DNA of 64,000 nucleotides from Theropithecus gelada (Eukaryota; Chordata; Mammalia; Primates; Cercopithecidae): positions 54,967,888-55,031,887 of the forward strand of contig NC_037686.1 of the NCBI RefSeq assembly GCF_003255815.1, in the 5' to 3' direction. Below the pieces are notes generated by a model, which made no database searches, was not told the DNA's origin, and saw nothing but the letters and a program-made list of their open reading frames with translations. A program made the translations under genes and the position numbers. This document shows, one piece after another, positions 1 to 11,505 of this stretch (position 1 is its first letter; every line of letters starts with the position of its first letter).

Positions 1-72
1 GAACCGAGATCATGCCACTGCACTCCAGCCTAGGCAACAGAGCAAGACTCTATCTCAAAAAAAAAAAAAAAA
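1..72 (+). repeat. Alu 3' end, cut by the window edge
   Basis: The end of an Alu right arm (GCCACTGCACTCCAGCC) followed by a poly-A tail. Confidence 0.9.
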
Positions 73-1140
73 CCCTGATCATTTCTCATCTCATCATCTA
101 CTTTAGAAACACTTCCACAGCAGCTCCTAGTTCACTGCTGTAATTATTTACTTCTTCAAGTTTACATACTAAATTATATGATCTTTTAGATACACTCCCA
201 GTTGCTTCTATATTCACAACATTCTTCCACCTGTGACTGACTCATTAATAGCTCCTTAGTAAATGTTTACTGCCTATATGAAGAAATGGCATATTAGAAA
301 ACAAAGGCAATTGAGTCAAACTTTGATTTCACAAAAGAACAAGCTGAAGGCCAGAGACATGAAGTGAGGTCTCAGCTCATACTGTTATTTAATATGCAGC
401 AGTAAAAATCTAATTAGGGGAGATGAACGAATAAACAATTATAAAGACTTAACTACCATCATAGACACATTTACTTGTAATGATTGCATTATGCAATAGA
501 AGCTTATATTATTCATATTTTCTCTGATCCTATTAAATTCCCAATATTATTAATTAAATCAGTTAAATTAATGCTAATGCATTATTTTTAAAAGTGTTTT
601 AGGTAAGTATTCACAATATTTTAAAAAACATATATAGCAACTAGCTGAACAGAAAAACGAATGTCCTATATAATTACTTAGTTCCTATAAAAATCATGGC
701 TATGAGACAATGAGACCATTTTTAAACTGTCATGCAATTCAATCCCCTCCCCCTCAAAAAAACTTTTAAGAGGATCTGAAGACAACTTCCCTAATCAAAT
801 TAATATATTTTCTTGATTACAGACTCGCAGTGTTCACTACTAAACACGAATGACATAAACATTATATATTTAATATTTCTCAGTGTCCAGTTGAGTTTTG
901 TTTTCAAAAGAACTCGTGTTTTCACTTCTCCACATTCACTGCCATCAGGTAAGTCCACTATTTTTCATCTGGACCTCTTCAACAACTTACAAATGGTTTC
1001 CCTACCAAACTGCAGAAAACTACACATAAGTAATTACATATTTTACTTTACAAATTTTAGTACATTTCATTTGTTCACTATACTTCATTCTAATTGTCCT
1101 TCAGGAATTTTATACACAGGTACTGACCCCAAAACTCAGA
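73..1140. other. AT-rich flank without recognised feature
   Basis: No gene, RNA or clear repeat is recognised. Frames here are short and lack coding character. If PIGN is arranged as in human, this is 5' intron sequence of that gene. Confidence 0.5.
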
Positions 1141-1144
1141 TTAA

Positions 1145-1530
1145 AGGTTAAAACTCTTTTACCCATTCCCCATAAAATTTCCACTTTCTTCCCTTTCAAT
1201 GTAAATTAGATTATATCTTTTCCCTTCTTAAAATCTGTGAGTGGCTTTCCATTGTTCCAAGAGTAATATCCTATGTTCTTCCACTATCTCCATGGCCCTG
1301 CATACCTCTCACCTCATTATGGCATCCTATCACCTCCCACCTTGGGCTCCCAAAGTGCTGGGATACATGTGTAAGCCACCACACCTGGCCAAATGTATGT
1401 TTCTAATATGTATCCTCAGACTAGAATATAAGCTAGAATGAAGGCAATTACTGTGTTTCTGTTCACTCATGCTCACCACCTAATGGCACAGTGCAGTCAC
1501 TTTATGATTCATTGGTGGAACGAGTGTATA
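1145..1530 (+). repeat. LINE-2 3' end with a small Alu scrap inside
   Basis: It resembles the L2 3' region: a cytosine/thymine-rich stretch with TGGCTTTCCATTG, then CCCTGCATACCTCTCACCTC, then AGAATATAAGCTAGAATGAAGGCA near the end. At 1332-1390 a 59-base antisense Alu fragment interrupts it. Old and diverged. Confidence 0.6.
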
Positions 1531-1681
1531 TTTGAACTTTATTTATTTATTTTCCCCCAGTTCACTAAAAGTATAGTTAATGCAGCATCAAGTCAAAGAG
1601 AAATTTTACCTACTTTGGGGAAGACGGCAGGAAGAGAGAGCTAATAAAAAGTCCTTGAAAGCTTGTAAAATTCCCCCTAGG

Positions 1682-2146
1682 GGCCGGGCGCGGTGGCTCA
1701 CAGCCTGTAATCCCAGCACTTTGGGAGGCTGAGGCGGGCGGATCACGAGGTCAGGAGATCGAGACCATCCTGGCTAACACGGTGAAACCCTGTCTCTACT
1801 AAAAAAATACAAAAAACTGGCCGGGCGAGGTGGCGGGCGCCTGTAGTCCCAGCTACTCCGGAGGCTGAGGCAGGAGAATGGCGTAAACCCGGGAGGCGGA
1901 GCTTGCAGTGAGCTGAGATCTGGCCACTGCACTCCAGCCTGGGCAACAGAGCCAGACTCCGTCTCAAAAAAAAAAAAATAATATTAGCTGGGTGCAGTGG
2001 CGGGTGCCTGTAGTCTCATCTACTCGGGAGGCTGAGGCAGGAGAATGGCGTGAACCTGGGAGGTGGAGCTTGCAGTGAGCCGAGATCGCACCACCGCACT
2101 CCAGCCTGGACTATAGAGCCAGACACCGTCTCAAAAAAAAAAAAAA
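1682..2146 (+). repeat. One-and-a-half-unit AluY with a single target duplication
   Basis: A full Alu (1682-1978) runs through a short A-rich link into a second, 5'-truncated Alu copy (about 1983-2128) and a poly-A tail. AAAATTCCCCCTAG flanks the whole unit at 1667-1680 and 2147-2160, and nothing similar lies between, so the unit behaves as one insertion. The first copy carries GCCGGGCGAGGTGG, an Old World monkey type variant. Confidence 0.9.
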
Positions 2147-2642
2147 AAAATTCCCCCTAGGTATCTTAGGAACTATTATTAGCTAATTAATCTTTCCAAT
2201 TAGGAAGTACAGGCTGTATTGTCTCAAATTTCAGATAAAGAAAAGGTAAGAAGTCAACAAGAAGTTTCAGGCAATTTTTATTTTTAAATAACTTATTTAA
2301 AGAGATACATAACTAGGCTATAAAAGAGTATCTAAAATTCCAGAAAGGAAAATCAAGTGAGAATATAATTGATATTTTTCTTTCACATTATGTTAGAGAG
2401 AATTGCTTTATCAAGTAATGACTTATTATCCTTATCCCTACCAGAATACGATGAAATATTAATGAGTTTAGAATCCGGTATCTCTTTTTTACAGAATAAT
2501 TTCAATTAATTCAGGTAACAGGAATGAGGGAGATATAAAATTACAACTAGGCAAACACCACAGTAATTACTGCCACCAAGATCCACTGATAAATGCTAAA
2601 ATCAACAGATCAAAGTGTCAGGGAAACAGGATATTTGAAGTC

Positions 2643-2939
2643 TTTTTTTTTTTTTTTGAGACAGAGTCTCGCTTCGTTGCGCAGGCTGGAGTGCAGTGGC
2701 GCGATCTCGGCTCACTGCAAGCTCTGCCTCCCAGGTTCACACCATTCTCCTGCCTCAGCCTCCGGAGTAGCTGGGACTACACGCGCCCGCCACTACGTCC
2801 GGCTAATTTTTTGTATTTTTTAGTAGAGACGGGGTTTCACTGTGTTAGCCAGGATGGTCTTGATCTCCTGACCTGGTGATCCGCCCGCCTCTGCCTCCCA
2901 GAGTGCTGGGATTACAGGCATAAGCCACCACGCCCAGCC
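2643..2939 (-). repeat. AluY, antisense
   Basis: Full-length Alu in reverse, poly-T at the left. It is flanked by ATATTTGAAG (2631-2640) and ATATTTGCAG (2941-2950), a slightly decayed target duplication. Its frames give the usual Alu-type false proteins. Confidence 0.93.
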
Positions 2940-3134
2940 AATATTTGCAGTGTTAAAGAAACTTCTCCAAATATTTACTCCTTGTACAGGGAAAAATACT
3001 AACAATGGAGAAAATAGACACCATTTAACCAAGTGGTCATGGTTAACATAACCAATAGTAAAACATACTAACATCATGTAACCCTGACCAGATGCACTGA
3101 GAAAGGCAAAACACGGTAGTCTCGGCAAAAGAAC

Positions 3135-3520
3135 ATATGGTATTCTTGTTAAAAATGCATAATCTCAATCTAATAATGGTAATACATCAGACAGACCCAA
3201 ATTGAGACAGTCTACAAATAATGCACAAGTACTCTGTAAAAGAATTAAGGAGGTTCAAGAGACTTACCTAAACACAGCAAGGGAAACTGGATGAGAAAAT
3301 AGACAATAGTGGAAAAACTAGTTAAGTTCAAGTAAGATCTGTAGTAAACAGTATTATACAAATACTAGTATACTGGTCTTGATAATTATACGATGTTTAT
3401 GTAAGATGTTCACATTAGGTGAAGTTGAGTAAAGAGTGCACTGGAACTCTGTACTGTTTTTGAAACTTTTCAACAGATCTAAAAATTATTTTTAAATAAA
3501 AAGTAAAAAAAAAAAAATCG
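3135..3520 (+). repeat. Old LINE-1-type 3' end
   Basis: It resembles a common old LINE-1 3' untranslated end: CATCAGACAGACCCAAATTGAG near 3187, CTGGTCTTGATAATTATACG near 3372, GGAACTCTGTACTGTTTTTG near 3442, then AAATAAAAAGT and a poly-A stretch. The subfamily is not assigned. Confidence 0.6.
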
Positions 3521-3714
3521 GAGCTTGAATCTTACTCAAAAGATACACTGTTATAATTATAAACCACCAAAAGTTTTATGGATAGCTCTGATTTCAGGTA
3601 ATCTTTGTTCTTGTCAAACATTACTTGCTAAACTTATAGACTATCAGTGATTTAATGTTCACATTGGCATAAACCATACTAAAAAGCTTATGAATTAAAG
3701 ATGGTGTCCCATAG

Positions 3715-4990
3715 GTCCTTATGGCTTTGTTCACTTTTCTTCATTCCTTTTTCTTTCTGCTTCTATAATTGCAATTGCCCCATCTTCAAGTTCACTGATT
3801 CTTTCTTCCACCTGTTCAAATTTGCTGCTGAATCCCTCTTGTGAATGGTTTGTTTCAATTATTGTACTGTTAAGCTCCAGTATTTCTATTTGGTTCATTT
3901 TAATAATTTCTATCTCTTTTGATGCTCTTACCTTGTTCATACATCACTTTCCTGACTTCCTTTAGTTCTTTGTCTGTGGTTTCCCACAGCATTTTGACAT
4001 ATTTAAGACAGATGATTAGCGTCTTTGTCTAAGTCCAATGTCAGGACTTCCTCAAGGGTGGCTTCCATCAATTTATTTATTTTTTTCTGTGAATATGCCA
4101 TCCTTTCCTGAGACTTTGTATGCTTTTTTGTGACTTTCCATTGAAATTTATATTTTGAATATTATAATGTAGTAATTCTAGAAATCAGATTCCAGAATTC
4201 TGGCATTTTCTTTTGATTTTTGAGGGGTTCAGCCTTTCATTTAGTAACTTTTCCAAACTATTTTTGCAAATATTTTATTCCTTTTGTTTATGTTCATTAA
4301 AGTCTCTGTTTTGTTATCTTACTGATCAGTCAATGGCAGATTTAGATTTCCTTAAATGCCTAAAACAAAAACCAATAGTACTCTCCCAAGTTTTTATAGT
4401 CTAGCTCTCAGCTGAACTACTCTCACACTAAGCTTGGCCACCTACACTTCTGCCTTAGCCTTCACCTTCTGCTTGTCTAGCGCTCACAGATCTCCCAAAG
4501 GTAGAAGCCTAGGGACCTCTCAGGATCTTTCTGGGCATGCATTACATGTAATTTTTGTGGGCGATAAGGATGGGACAAAATTCAGCCTCTACATCGGTCA
4601 CTCAGGAAACCACTATTCAGGTCAAAATGCACAACCACAGTATTTTAAGAACAAAGTCCATACTAAATACAAGCAAGTCACACCAGGAATGTGGGCCATA
4701 GTCTCCACAGCTGCTGCCATTGCCACAGTGGTGAAAGAGGATGGTGATCCAGTGGATTAAATGCCACAGCACTCTGAAATTCAGCTGCCCTCTTCTTCAT
4801 TATTCAGTCTCCTAGTTGCTGTAAATATCAGACCAGATTTTAGAATGCCAAAAGAGCTGATCCTGTCACTCCGCTCTCTTATGCTTGTTTCAGTGGAGGA
4901 ACTAACCCTTAAAATAAACCACCATACTCTGCCATTTTCTGTAATGTCACCTAGAGATTGTGTTCTTAACCACTTCAACATTTACTAAAA
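3715..4990 (-). repeat. Old LINE-1/HAL1-like fragment: ORF1 remnant and upstream region
   Basis: On the minus strand, 3940-3731 is open for 69 codons. The frame contains FEQVEERISELEDGAIAIIE, the coiled-coil signature of old LINE-1 ORF1 proteins. The sequence to the right (to about 4400, perhaps 4990) resembles the matching 5' region of such elements in reverse. A + strand frame of 184 codons, with one in-frame TAA at 4758-4760, runs through 4434-4988. It has no recognised relative and is probably chance. Confidence 0.6.
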
Positions 4991-5040
4991 ATACACAAAC
5001 CTGTGATGTGAAGTAAAACCAGCCAAAACTGTAAGACAGA

Positions 5041-5131
5041 GCTGGTAGTCCCAGCTTCTTAGGAGGGTGAGGTGGGAGGATTGCTCGAGCCTAGGAATTC
5101 AAGGCTAGCCTGGGAACATAGCAAGACCCAC
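5041..5131 (+). repeat. Alu left-monomer fragment
   Basis: GGTAGTCCCAGCTTCTTAGG and GAGCCTAGGAATTCAAGGC, followed by AGCAAGACCC: a 5'-truncated old Alu or free monomer. Its A-tail leads straight into the purine microsatellite. Confidence 0.8.
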
Positions 5132-5372
5132 AAAAAAAAAGAAGAAAAAAGAAGAAAGAAGAAGAAAGAAGAAGAGGAGGAAGAGGAGGAAGAGGAAGAA
5201 GGAGAAAGGAGAAGGAGGAGAAGGAGGAGAAGGAGGAGAAGGAGAAAGAGGAGGAGGAGGAGGAGGAGGAGGAGGAGGAAGAGGAGGAGGAGAAGGAGAA
5301 GGAGAAGGAGAAGGAGAAGGAGAAGAAGAAGAAGAAGAAGAAGAAGAAGAAGAAGAAGAAGAAGAAGAAAGA
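5132..5372 (+). repeat. Uninterrupted 241-base (GAA/GGA)n purine tract
   Basis: Every base from 5132 to 5372 is A or G. It moves from A-rich through mixed GAA/GAGGAG to GGA, then GGAGAA, and ends in a pure GAA run of about 15 units (5326-5370). It probably grew from the Alu A-tail at its left. The long Glu/Arg/Lys and Leu/Ser/Phe frames here are low-complexity translations, not genes. Confidence 0.97.
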
Positions 5373-5639
5373 TAGTACTTGGAGCCTGCACACAAGAGTA
5401 TCAGATAAACTATTAAGCCATATAATTAGCACTAGTTCATTTGCTTATTATTCTGGGGTATATATTTTTCCATCATGATTTATGTCATTTTAAATTGTAA
5501 ATTCTATGTGACTTTACAAAATCCCATGTAAGAACTAATTTTCAAATTTTCTCATGGCAAGTAGAATAGAAATTATTAGTTCTTTAGATCATTCATGCCC
5601 ACTTGAGTTCAAAACCTTTTATCTATATCTCATATCCTT

Positions 5640-6165
5640 TTTCTATTCCAGAAACTACCAGGATACCACAGGGCAGCCAGTCACCATGTCTCCTTAGGCT
5701 TCTCTTGGCTGTGATAATTTCTCAGACTTTGCTTGTTTTGATGACCTTGTGAGTTGTGAGGAGTACTGGTCAGAGATTTTGTATAATGTCTTGCTCTTGG
5801 GATTTATCTGATGTTTTTCTCATGGTAAGTCTGGGGTTATGGGTTCGGGAGAGCAAACGTACATACATAAAGTACCATTTCTTCACATCATATTAAGGGT
5901 ACTGTCAACATGACTTACTAAACTGTTAATATAAAACTTGACCACTTGGCTGAGGCAGTTTGTTCAGTTTCTCCACTGTAAAGTTTCTCCATGTAAATGT
6001 TTCCCCATTTCAAACTACACTTTTTGGTAGGAAGTCACTACATGCAGCCAACACTTAAAGAGTGAGGAGTTACACTCCACCTCCTGAGAACACGAGGCAT
6101 CTACATAAATTGATGTTTTTTCTATATGAAGAGTATATATGTTAAACCTAGTCAATTGTGTAATT
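5640..6165 (-). repeat. Probable ancient LINE-1 3' region, antisense
   Basis: It resembles a dispersed mammalian repeat by stretches such as CTCATGGTAAGTCTGGGGTTATGGG, cut here to its core GTCTGGGGTTATGGG, CATCATATTAAGGGTAC, and AGTGAGGAGTTACACTCCACCTCC near 6061. The family is uncertain. Confidence 0.45.
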
Positions 6166-6175
6166 AAAAGCCATC

Positions 6176-6480
6176 AGCCAGGCCTGATGGCTCACACCTG
6201 CAATCCTAGCATTTTATGAGGCCAAGGCAGGTGGATCACTTGATCTCAGGAATTTGAGAACAGCCTGGGCAACGTGGTGAAACTCCATCTCTACAAGAAA
6301 TGCACAAAAATTAGTTGGGCATGGTGGCACATGCCTATAGTCCCAGCTACTTGTGGGGCTGAGGCAGGAGGATTGCTTGAACTCCAAAGATCAAGGTTGC
6401 TGGTGAGCCGAGATCGCGCCACTGCACTCCAGCCTGAGTGACAAAGTGAGATCTTGTCTCAAAATAAATAAATACATAAA
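6176..6480 (+). repeat. Older Alu (S/J type), full length
   Basis: The tail is AAATAAATAAATACATAAAT. It is flanked by AAAAGCCATC at 6166-6175 and 6482-6491, an exact target duplication. Diverged left and right arms are both present. Confidence 0.92.
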
Positions 6481-6699
6481 TAAAAGCCATCTGTCATTCT
6501 ACAAGATTACATTAATATTATAATCATCACCATTTCCACTCCTGCTTTCCCCACCTTACTCGAAATTAATTTTTACCAGTATAGATGCAAAGCCATTATT
6601 TCTTTTATAAGCTTATTCTAATTGGTACTAACAAAAAAGCCTTATAAATGATCTCAAACATTCAAGACATATATTCTATTATATGACTCTATTACAATT

Positions 6700-7760
6700 T
6701 ATTTGAACATTATCCTGCTGATCAACATTGCTCGCAATTGTCATAATTACAAATAATATGGCAATTAAGCTGCTCTCTTATGGTAAAGTTGGAGATTTTT
6801 AGAATGTTTACAAACTGTAGAGTAGTAACCCATAACAAAATAATTTAATGGACTGCACTTAGCCTTCTTTCCTTTTTTTTAAAAAAATGAAATAGAATAC
6901 AGTACAATAGAATAGGATAAAATAGAGAATAAAGTACATCACGAAGTACTTCAGAAGTGGTACATGATTTTGAAAAAGTGTGTTTTTTTCCTGTGTATCC
7001 AAACATCTATATTCTTAAATGTATATAACCTGTACTGAAAGTTTTATTTCAAATTATTCTATGGACAAATAAGATTGAAAGCCACCTCTATAAGGGGAAT
7101 TGCTCTAATAAACAAAATTTTCAACATTACAAGTGACTGGCAAAGTGTCCATACTAATTTAGATACCCTCCAGCAATGTACGAAAGCTTCTATATCTCTA
7201 AATCCCCACAATAGTTTGATACTGTCATATTTGCCTTAAGACAATTTGAACAGGCCAAATTGGCATCTTGTTATTTGACTATGTATTTGCCTGATTACTA
7301 GTGAGTATGAACTTTTTTTCATGTTTTTATTGGCCAACTGGGTCTCTCTTCCTTTCAATTGCCTATTCACATCCTTTGATCAGATAGGGTTAGGGTTATT
7401 GACCTTTTCTTTGACTTGTACTTTAAAATTATATATGTGTGTATGTTTATATAGTATATGTATGTTTATACATAGCTAGATACACACATTTATATATAAA
7501 TTCTGTTCATAGGGCCTTTTGTTAAAATGAAATTTTCAACTTTAATACAGTAAAATTCATCAAATATTTATCCTATCTGGTGTAAGTCTTTTGTGTCTTG
7601 TACTATAGAAGAAAACTTCCCTGGTTCTTATGTCCCATATATTCTTTTAATAGTTTTAGATTTTTGCTTTTTACCTTTCATTATTTAAAATTTATTTGTG
7701 TCGGTTTGTGTCCTCTGAGACAAAAATAATTATTTGTATATAGTGTGAGGTAGACATCAG
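6700..7760 (-). repeat. Old LINE-1 fragment, antisense
   Basis: It resembles an antisense L1M 3' part: CCAGCAATGTACGAAAGC, CCTGATTACTAGTGAGTATG and TTGCCTATTCACATCCTTTG in the usual order. A short AT/GT-rich stretch interrupts at 7430-7500. The boundaries are approximate. Confidence 0.6.
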
Positions 7761-8013
7761 CTTATGTTTTTAACCAGCTCACAAGTGTTAGTACTGCTAC
7801 TAGTGTAGAATTTACTAAGATAAAATTACACATCAGAAAGAAACAGGTTTTAAAAACCTTTACATTCAAATCTTGGCTTTTGCTATTTGTAGTAATAAAA
7901 AATTGGAAACAATATCTAACCATAGGGAACAGATAAATTGTGTATTCATAATAAAATACTATATTTCTGAAAAGGATACATCTCACAAATATCAGTATTA
8001 ATTAAGAAAAAAA

Positions 8014-8327
8014 GGCCGGGCGCGGTGGCTCAAGCCTGTAATCCCAGCACTTTGGGAGGCCGAGACGGGCGGATCACAAGGTCAGGAGATCGAGACCATC
8101 CTGGCTAACATGGTGAAACCCCGTCTCTACTAAAAATACAAAAAACTAGCCGGGCGAGGTGGTGGGCGCCTGTAGTCCCAGCTACTCGGGAGGCTGAGGC
8201 AGGAGAATGGTGTAAACCCAGGAGGCAGAGCTTGAGGTGAGCTGAGATCCGGCCACTGCACTCCAGCCTGGTCAACAGAGCAAGACTCCCCCTCCAAAAA
8301 AAAAAAAAAAAAAAAGAAAAAAAAAAG
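8014..8327 (+). repeat. AluY of Old World monkey type
   Basis: Full length, with GGCTCAAGCCTG, GCCGGGCGAGGTGG and GATCCGGCCACTGC, and a long A tail with one G. It is among the least diverged copies in the window. Confidence 0.95.
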
Positions 8328-8515
8328 GTTAAACATCTATTGCCCTTTTCTCCCCCACACAGTCAAACTTCTTGAAAAGACTGAATGTGACCTCTTTTAT
8401 TTCCTGACCACCTAAATTTCAAACAACTTAAACCTTATTTTCATTACTTCATAAGAAAGTAAAGACAGTTAACAGTACAAAATCTAATAGCTATTTTTTA
8501 GTCTTCATTTTCTAA

Positions 8516-8739
8516 GCAACCTAAGCTCCCTGGGCTCAAGTGATCCTCCCACCTCAGCTTCCCAAGTAGCTGGGACCACAGGTGCATGTTCACCACATTC
8601 AGCTAATTTTTGCATTTTTTGTAGAGAGGGGGGTCTTGCCATGTTGCCCAGGCTGGTCTTGAACTCCTGGGCTCAAGTCATCTACTCACCTCAGCCTCCT
8701 AAAGTGCCGGGATTACAGGTGTGAGTCGCCAGGCCCAGT
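8516..8739 (-). repeat. AluJ-like fragment, antisense
   Basis: Lacks the poly-T and the end of the right arm; starts at GCTCCCTGGGCTCAAGTGATCC. Diverged at many CpG sites. Confidence 0.88.
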
Positions 8740-8754
8740 AGCTGTCTCCTTTTT

Positions 8755-9056
8755 ATTTTTATTTCTTTTTAGATGAAGTCTCGCCCTATCTATCGCCCAA
8801 GCTGGAGTGCAGTGGCACGATCTCGGCTCACTACAACCTCCACCTCCCGGGTTCAAGCAATTCTCCTGCCTCAGCCTCCCAAGTAGCTGGGATTACAGGC
8901 ACGTACCACCATGCCCAGTTAATTTTGTATTTTTAGTAGAGATGGGGTTTCACCATGTTGGCCAGGCTGGTCTCAAACTCCTGACCTCAGGTGATCCACC
9001 TGCCTCACCCTCCCAAAGTGGTGGGATTACAGGCGTGAGCCACCATGCCTGGCTGC
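8755..9056 (-). repeat. AluS-like, antisense
   Basis: Full length in reverse. TCTCCTTTTTA flanks it on both sides (about 8745-8755 and 9059-9069), a probable target duplication placed directly after the older Alu fragment. Confidence 0.92.
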
Positions 9057-9364
9057 CTTCTCCTTTTTAATAGGCTCTTATCACTTGGCTTCTGAGAACA
9101 TTACTGCTTTCATTTTTCACCTACACCTCTGGCCAATGTTGAACAGTCTCTATCCGGTCATTGAATTTTGGAGTTACTCAAAACTTCATCCTCAGCTATC
9201 TTTTCTTCTCACTCTATACTTTTTATCCTGGCATGTTTCATCATATCCGTGGCTTCAGTTATCACTTATGCAAAAGTCTCAACAAATTATAGCTCCAAAT
9301 CCACATACGTAACTCCAACCTTTATAAATCTACATGGACATTTCAAAGACAATCAAACTGAGTA

Positions 9365-10222
9365 GGTTTAAAACCAAATTCATAATATTTCCCATGAGCC
9401 TTGTCTACTACCTACTAAATCCTTAGTGTTCACAATCTCAGGAGGTGGCACCACCTTCCCACCAAGTATGTAAGTCTGAGAAATAGGCATCATTCTTTAC
9501 ACCCTATTCTTCCCCTTTATTTAATCCAACAATTGTCCACTTTGTGTTTCTTGAATCTGTTCATTTGTCTTCATCGCCACTGACACCTCTGTAATTTAAG
9601 ATGTACACCATATCTTATGCGAACTACTGCAATGCAGGAATAGGTCACCCCTATACACTCTGACCCTTCTCTGATCCGCTTCTTGCCATGTAGCCAGAGT
9701 ATTACTTGCTTTTCTTTTTTCAAAAGAAAATCTGAACATCTTACCCCTTGCATAAAACTCTCCAGTGCCTTTTCACATACTAATCAAGACTAAAATCCTT
9801 AATGTGACTAATAAGGTCTTTCATAGACTAGCCTCTGCCTTCTTTCCTAACCCTGTCTCATAGCACTCCCCTTTACTTTGTAACATCTCACGTCCCTGGC
9901 CCCTTCTTTTATTCAAGTAGCCCACTGCTATAAGACTTTCATAGGCTCAATTCCTCTCTGCAGAATGCACTTGCAACCTATCTTCCACTCTCTCCTAACA
10001 TTCCATTTCAAGCATAACTTCCTCAGGGACTACGCAGGTTAAGTCAGAAACGAAAACTTTTACTTCAGTTTGTAATTACATAGCTCTGTCTATTACTATT
10101 TGAATTAATGTCTGCTCTGTCGCTTCACCACAATTCCATAACAGCAGGATGGGGCATCTCCAACACCCATCAGAGTCCTATGCACTTAGTAAGGACTCAA
10201 ATGTTTGCTGAATTAATTACTT
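9365..10222 (+). repeat. LINE-2 3' region
   Basis: Good order match to L2: AAAACTCTCCAGTGCCTTTTC, ATAAGGTCTTTCATAGACTAGC and CTCTGCAGAATGCACTTGC in turn, ending ACTTAGTAAGGACTCAAATGTTTGCTGAATT. That end corresponds to the L2 3' terminus. A long, ancient copy. Confidence 0.75.
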
Positions 10223-11340
10223 AGAATGACCATTTCAAGGGTAAATGCAATATGCACTGTAGCCACTAGAGGATGCCCTGCTTCTGTTTTTGTTCCTCCA
10301 GAACAAGATGTGAAGATTGACAATACTTAAAAAAAAAAAAAAAACTAAACCTTTTATGATAAATTATTTACTATTAATGTAAATAAAATTGCAGTGATTG
10401 CAAAACATCAGCATTCACAAACTACTTATCTTAATTAGTTTAATTGCTTAATACTAAACAATATTACTTAATAGTTCTCTTTAAAGAAAATCACAATTTA
10501 TTCAGATTTATTGAAAAAGAAATACCTCCAAAACAAACACATAACTATTAAAATTTTAAAAAGATATATTCATGTACCAATACAAGTTATCTAGTTTATA
10601 TCTGTGGATGTTTACCACACTCTGAGAAACAATAAAACATGAGTTATTACTAAAACCTCAAGTCAACCAAAACTTCTATTCAGAACATTACTTGTGGTTC
10701 TTTTAAGACTATTAAAGCCTAAAATATTTTTTAAATACTAAAATGATTGACGTGCTTTGAAAAAAGCCATCTTTTACATCTTCATTGCTAAGGCACAAGC
10801 TTTAATAACTATCATTAGTCAGATGAAACATTAGTTGTAAGGGCCTATATTAATGAAAATCTTACTAAGTAGAAAGGAAATTTCCCAACACTATTAATAA
10901 TAAATTATTATAAGTAGTAATCAGTAATTATTAATATTCCAGTGTGTGTTACTTATACATTATTCATGAATAACCAAACCTCTGTGTATTGTGGAAAAGA
11001 AAAGTACCTACTGGGAAGACTGGGCAGTTGATTTGTTATGGGCTTACAAGATCACAAGTTCAAGGTTATAGGACAGGAAGCAGAAACAAAAGCAGAAAAC
11101 TACAGATTTGTATAGGAAGAACTTCTGTACATGCAAGTTCTTACAAGTCTCTAAGGAAACATTTTAAATCTATTTTCAACTTGTGTTTTAGAACTTAGAC
11201 TCCAAATTAAAGATACTCCCTTCAGCCCTACTGACTTAATTGCTTTTTCAATGCACTGCCAAAACAATTGGTATTAGTTTTATTTTTAAAAACTTGTCAA
11301 ATGTTCTCAACATATACTAATATTTCATTAATTAATAAGT
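10223..11340. other. AT-rich flank without recognised feature
   Basis: No gene or identifiable repeat. Very AT-rich, with many stops in all frames. Confidence 0.5.
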
Positions 11341-11344
11341 GACC

Positions 11345-11505
11345 ACAGTAACAGTTATTGTGTAGCACGTACCAGGCACTGGGACAAGAACATTCTCAAT
11401 TCTGTGTACTTTCCTTATCCCCTTTGATAGATGAATGCAAGTGAGGCTGAGAAGTTAGGTAACTTTTTCAAGGTCTCACAATAAATAATGAGTAGAATTG
11501 GGATC
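11345..11505 (-). repeat. MIR-type SINE fragment, antisense
   Basis: ACCAGGCACTGGGACAAG, GATGAATGCAAGTGAGGCTGAG and AATTGGGATCTGAACTTAAGC follow the MIR order in reverse. Diverged. Confidence 0.6.

Noticed and set aside
5059..5432. Several 96-114 codon frames on both strands rich in Leu, Ser, Phe, Arg or Glu
   Set aside because: All are translations of the (GAA/GGA)n purine tract; no coding evidence.
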